64,000 nucleotides of DNA from Microglena sp. YARC (lineage: Eukaryota; Chlorophyta; Chlorophyceae; Chlamydomonadales; Chlamydomonadaceae): positions 51,334,827 to 51,398,826 of the forward strand of contig CM039462.1 of the NCBI GenBank assembly GCA_022414725.1. Reading direction: 5' to 3'. The notes under the pieces were generated by a model, which searched no databases, was not told the DNA's origin, and saw only the letters and a list, made by a program, of their open reading frames with translations. A program made the position numbers and the translations under genes. Within the stretch, counting starts at the first letter, position 1. Every line of letters starts with the position of its first letter. Of this stretch, positions 62,600 through 64,000 are shown one piece after another.

Positions 62600-64000
62600 G
62601 AGGTACGCTCTGTCCTATTCTCTTGCACAACTAAGTTCTCTAACGTGTGTAGCCCGAGTCTTTCTGAGGGTGTCTGGCATGTGGACTCTGGAGCTGGAAT
62701 GTCTATCACAGGTGATAAATCTTTGTTCACTATGTATAAGGCTTCTGCTGTTGGGCCAGCAGTTCGATTTGGTGATGGGGTGGTTCAACGGTCTGAGGGT
62801 AAGGGATCCATTGTGTTATGTAGTGATTGGTTACCAACATCCATCACTCTTACCAATGTTCTCTACATCCCTCACTGTCCAGTGAACCTCCTGTCAGTAA
62901 ATGCTGTGGCTCATTCTCTCCACTGCCAGGTTTCTTTTGATAGTCTTACTTGCACTGCCACTCAGGGCTCTTCTGTTCTCTGGTCTTTTCCTGCATCTAG
63001 TGATGGTGTGTACAAGTTTGCCTGTAGACCTTGTAACACCAGTCGGGACTGTTTGAGGGTTGCTGACGATTATCCTGCTTTTGCACTTGATGTTGATGAG
63101 GACGGTGGAGTTGTTATCCCTACCACTCCTGCATGGTTGTGGCATAGGCGGTTGGGTCACCCCGGCTATCATGCCTTACACAGACTTGTTGATAAGGGTA
63201 TGGTTAAGAACTTACCCCTCAGTCTTCGTCAGGTGGAAAGGATGGCTAAGATCCCTTGTGATGCTTGTCAGAAGGCAAAGGGCAAACGTCTCCCTTTTCC
63301 TAAAGAAAGCAAAACTGAGATCCGTGCACCTCTCCAACGGCTTCACTTAGATATTATGGGACCTGTTCACATTAGGGGCCTGCGTGGGGAGTTTTATATT
63401 CTGTGTCTCACAGATCAGTACTCTGGCTATGCTGAAGTACTGTGCTTGAGAACCAGGGATGAGGCTCCCTTAGCAGTCCAAACTATCATCCTCAGATGGA
63501 TGAATCAACTACATGGGTTTGCCTTTAAATGTCTGAGATCTGACAGGGCCAAGGAGTTTATTGTTACATGGTTCGAGGACTGGCTTATTTCGGTTGGGGC
63601 AGTACATGAGTTATCGTTGGCATACACTGCGCAGCAGAATGCAACTGTGGAACGGTATAATGGGGTCTTACAGTCTGTCGCTAGGAGCATCCACCTGGAG
63701 TCTAAACTAGCTAAGTCTTTCTGGCCCTATGCCTTCCTAGCTGCTTGTTACCTTCGTAATCGGCTGCCCAATCAGGGAGACAAAACACCCTATGAGTTGT
63801 TTTATGGGATCGTGCCTGATGTGTCGTTGTTGCGTGTGTTTGGTTGCCCCTGCTACGTTACGTTAGTCAATGGGAAGAAACGTAACAAGCTGGACGAAAG
63901 GGCGTTATCTGGTAGACTGGTTGGGTACTCTCTGGTGAGTAAGGGTTATTTTGTTTGGGTTCCAAAGTTGCGCCAGGTCGTAGAGAGTCGTGATGTACTC
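62600..64000 (+). CDS. Copia-C pol, 5' part (partial)
   Basis: Open in frame with gag from directly after UAG to the window end. Protease WHVDSGAGMSITG; SITLTNVLYIPHCPVNLLSV; GAG-pre-integrase WLWHRRLGHPGYHALHRLV and CDACQKAKGK; integrase with D (LHLDIMGP), D (LRSDRAKEFI), E (QQNATVERYNG); then FWPYAFLAACYLRNRLP, LRVFGCPCYVTL and VVESRDVL at the edge. RT and RNase H lie outside the window. There is no AUG near the start, which supports expression by readthrough from gag. Confidence 0.9.

Larger units (their letters stand above)
60126..64000 (+). mobile_element. Copia-C, plus strand, runs off the window
   Basis: 5' LTR 60126-60492, gag 60530-62599, pol from 62600 onward. Same family as Copia-A and Copia-D, but with a more diverged LTR. 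No break is seen in the visible coding part, so it is the best-preserved Copia here. Confidence 0.9.

Overview
This is a stretch of repeat-rich eukaryotic nuclear DNA. The support is spliced genes with GT-AG (and some GC-AG) introns, LTR and non-LTR retrotransposons, minisatellites, long homopolymers and no operons. A chromodomain Gypsy element and several Copia elements fit a large plant or green-algal genome (a charophyte-type alga would suit), but nothing here proves the lineage. The only host-like gene is a minus-strand, many-exon locus at about 3.8-12.7 kb. It encodes a modular extracellular protein of IPT/TIG domains, a Cys-rich module and cadherin/Ig-like pieces. Its upstream exons look decayed, and one TIG exon holds an in-frame 9-bp minisatellite of about 870 bp.

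From 12.7 to 22.4 kb there are tandem arrays (12.7-15.6 kb), a MITE-like inverted-repeat element (16.2-16.9 kb), a tRNA-like sequence (18.5 kb) and a 5'-truncated LINE on the minus strand (19.7-21.65 kb). The LINE lies tail to tail with a second LINE 3' end on the plus strand.

From 22.4 to 60.1 kb the sequence is one nested insertion system. The outer element is a minus-strand Copia (called Copia-B), found as pieces at 22445-24160, 25670-27225, 37113-37430 and 59968-60125. Into it went a truncated Copia fragment (24161-25669), a young and nearly intact Gypsy chromovirus (27226-37112, TSD TCACA), and another Copia (Copia-A, 37431-59967, TSD AGGGT). Copia-A is itself split by a 15.5-kb insertion (38974-54446) that carries a tyrosine-recombinase gene. 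That insertion is in turn split by a 12.4-kb DNA transposon (40649-53066) with terminal inverted repeats. A plus-strand Copia (Copia-C) starts at 60126 and runs off the window.

The 12.4-kb transposon is the most novel object. It carries two divergent, intron-rich genes. The plus-strand gene is a broken DUF7869-like putative transposase. The minus-strand gene is a multi-exon protein whose central and C-terminal parts resemble a ParB-like domain joined to a beta-class (N4/N6-adenine/cytosine type) DNA methyltransferase fold with degenerate catalytic motifs. Most introns of both genes, and the space between them, carry copies of a 20-bp palindrome (CTCCCGA-N6-TCGGGAG). In three introns the copies sit on satellites of about 77-84 bp. 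I infer a transposon with its own DNA-binding cassette and a matching array of sites; this has not been tested.

The Gypsy element and Copia-C share a feature: their ORFs lie in one continuous reading frame interrupted only by UAG. This suggests leaky-stop expression of gag-pol.
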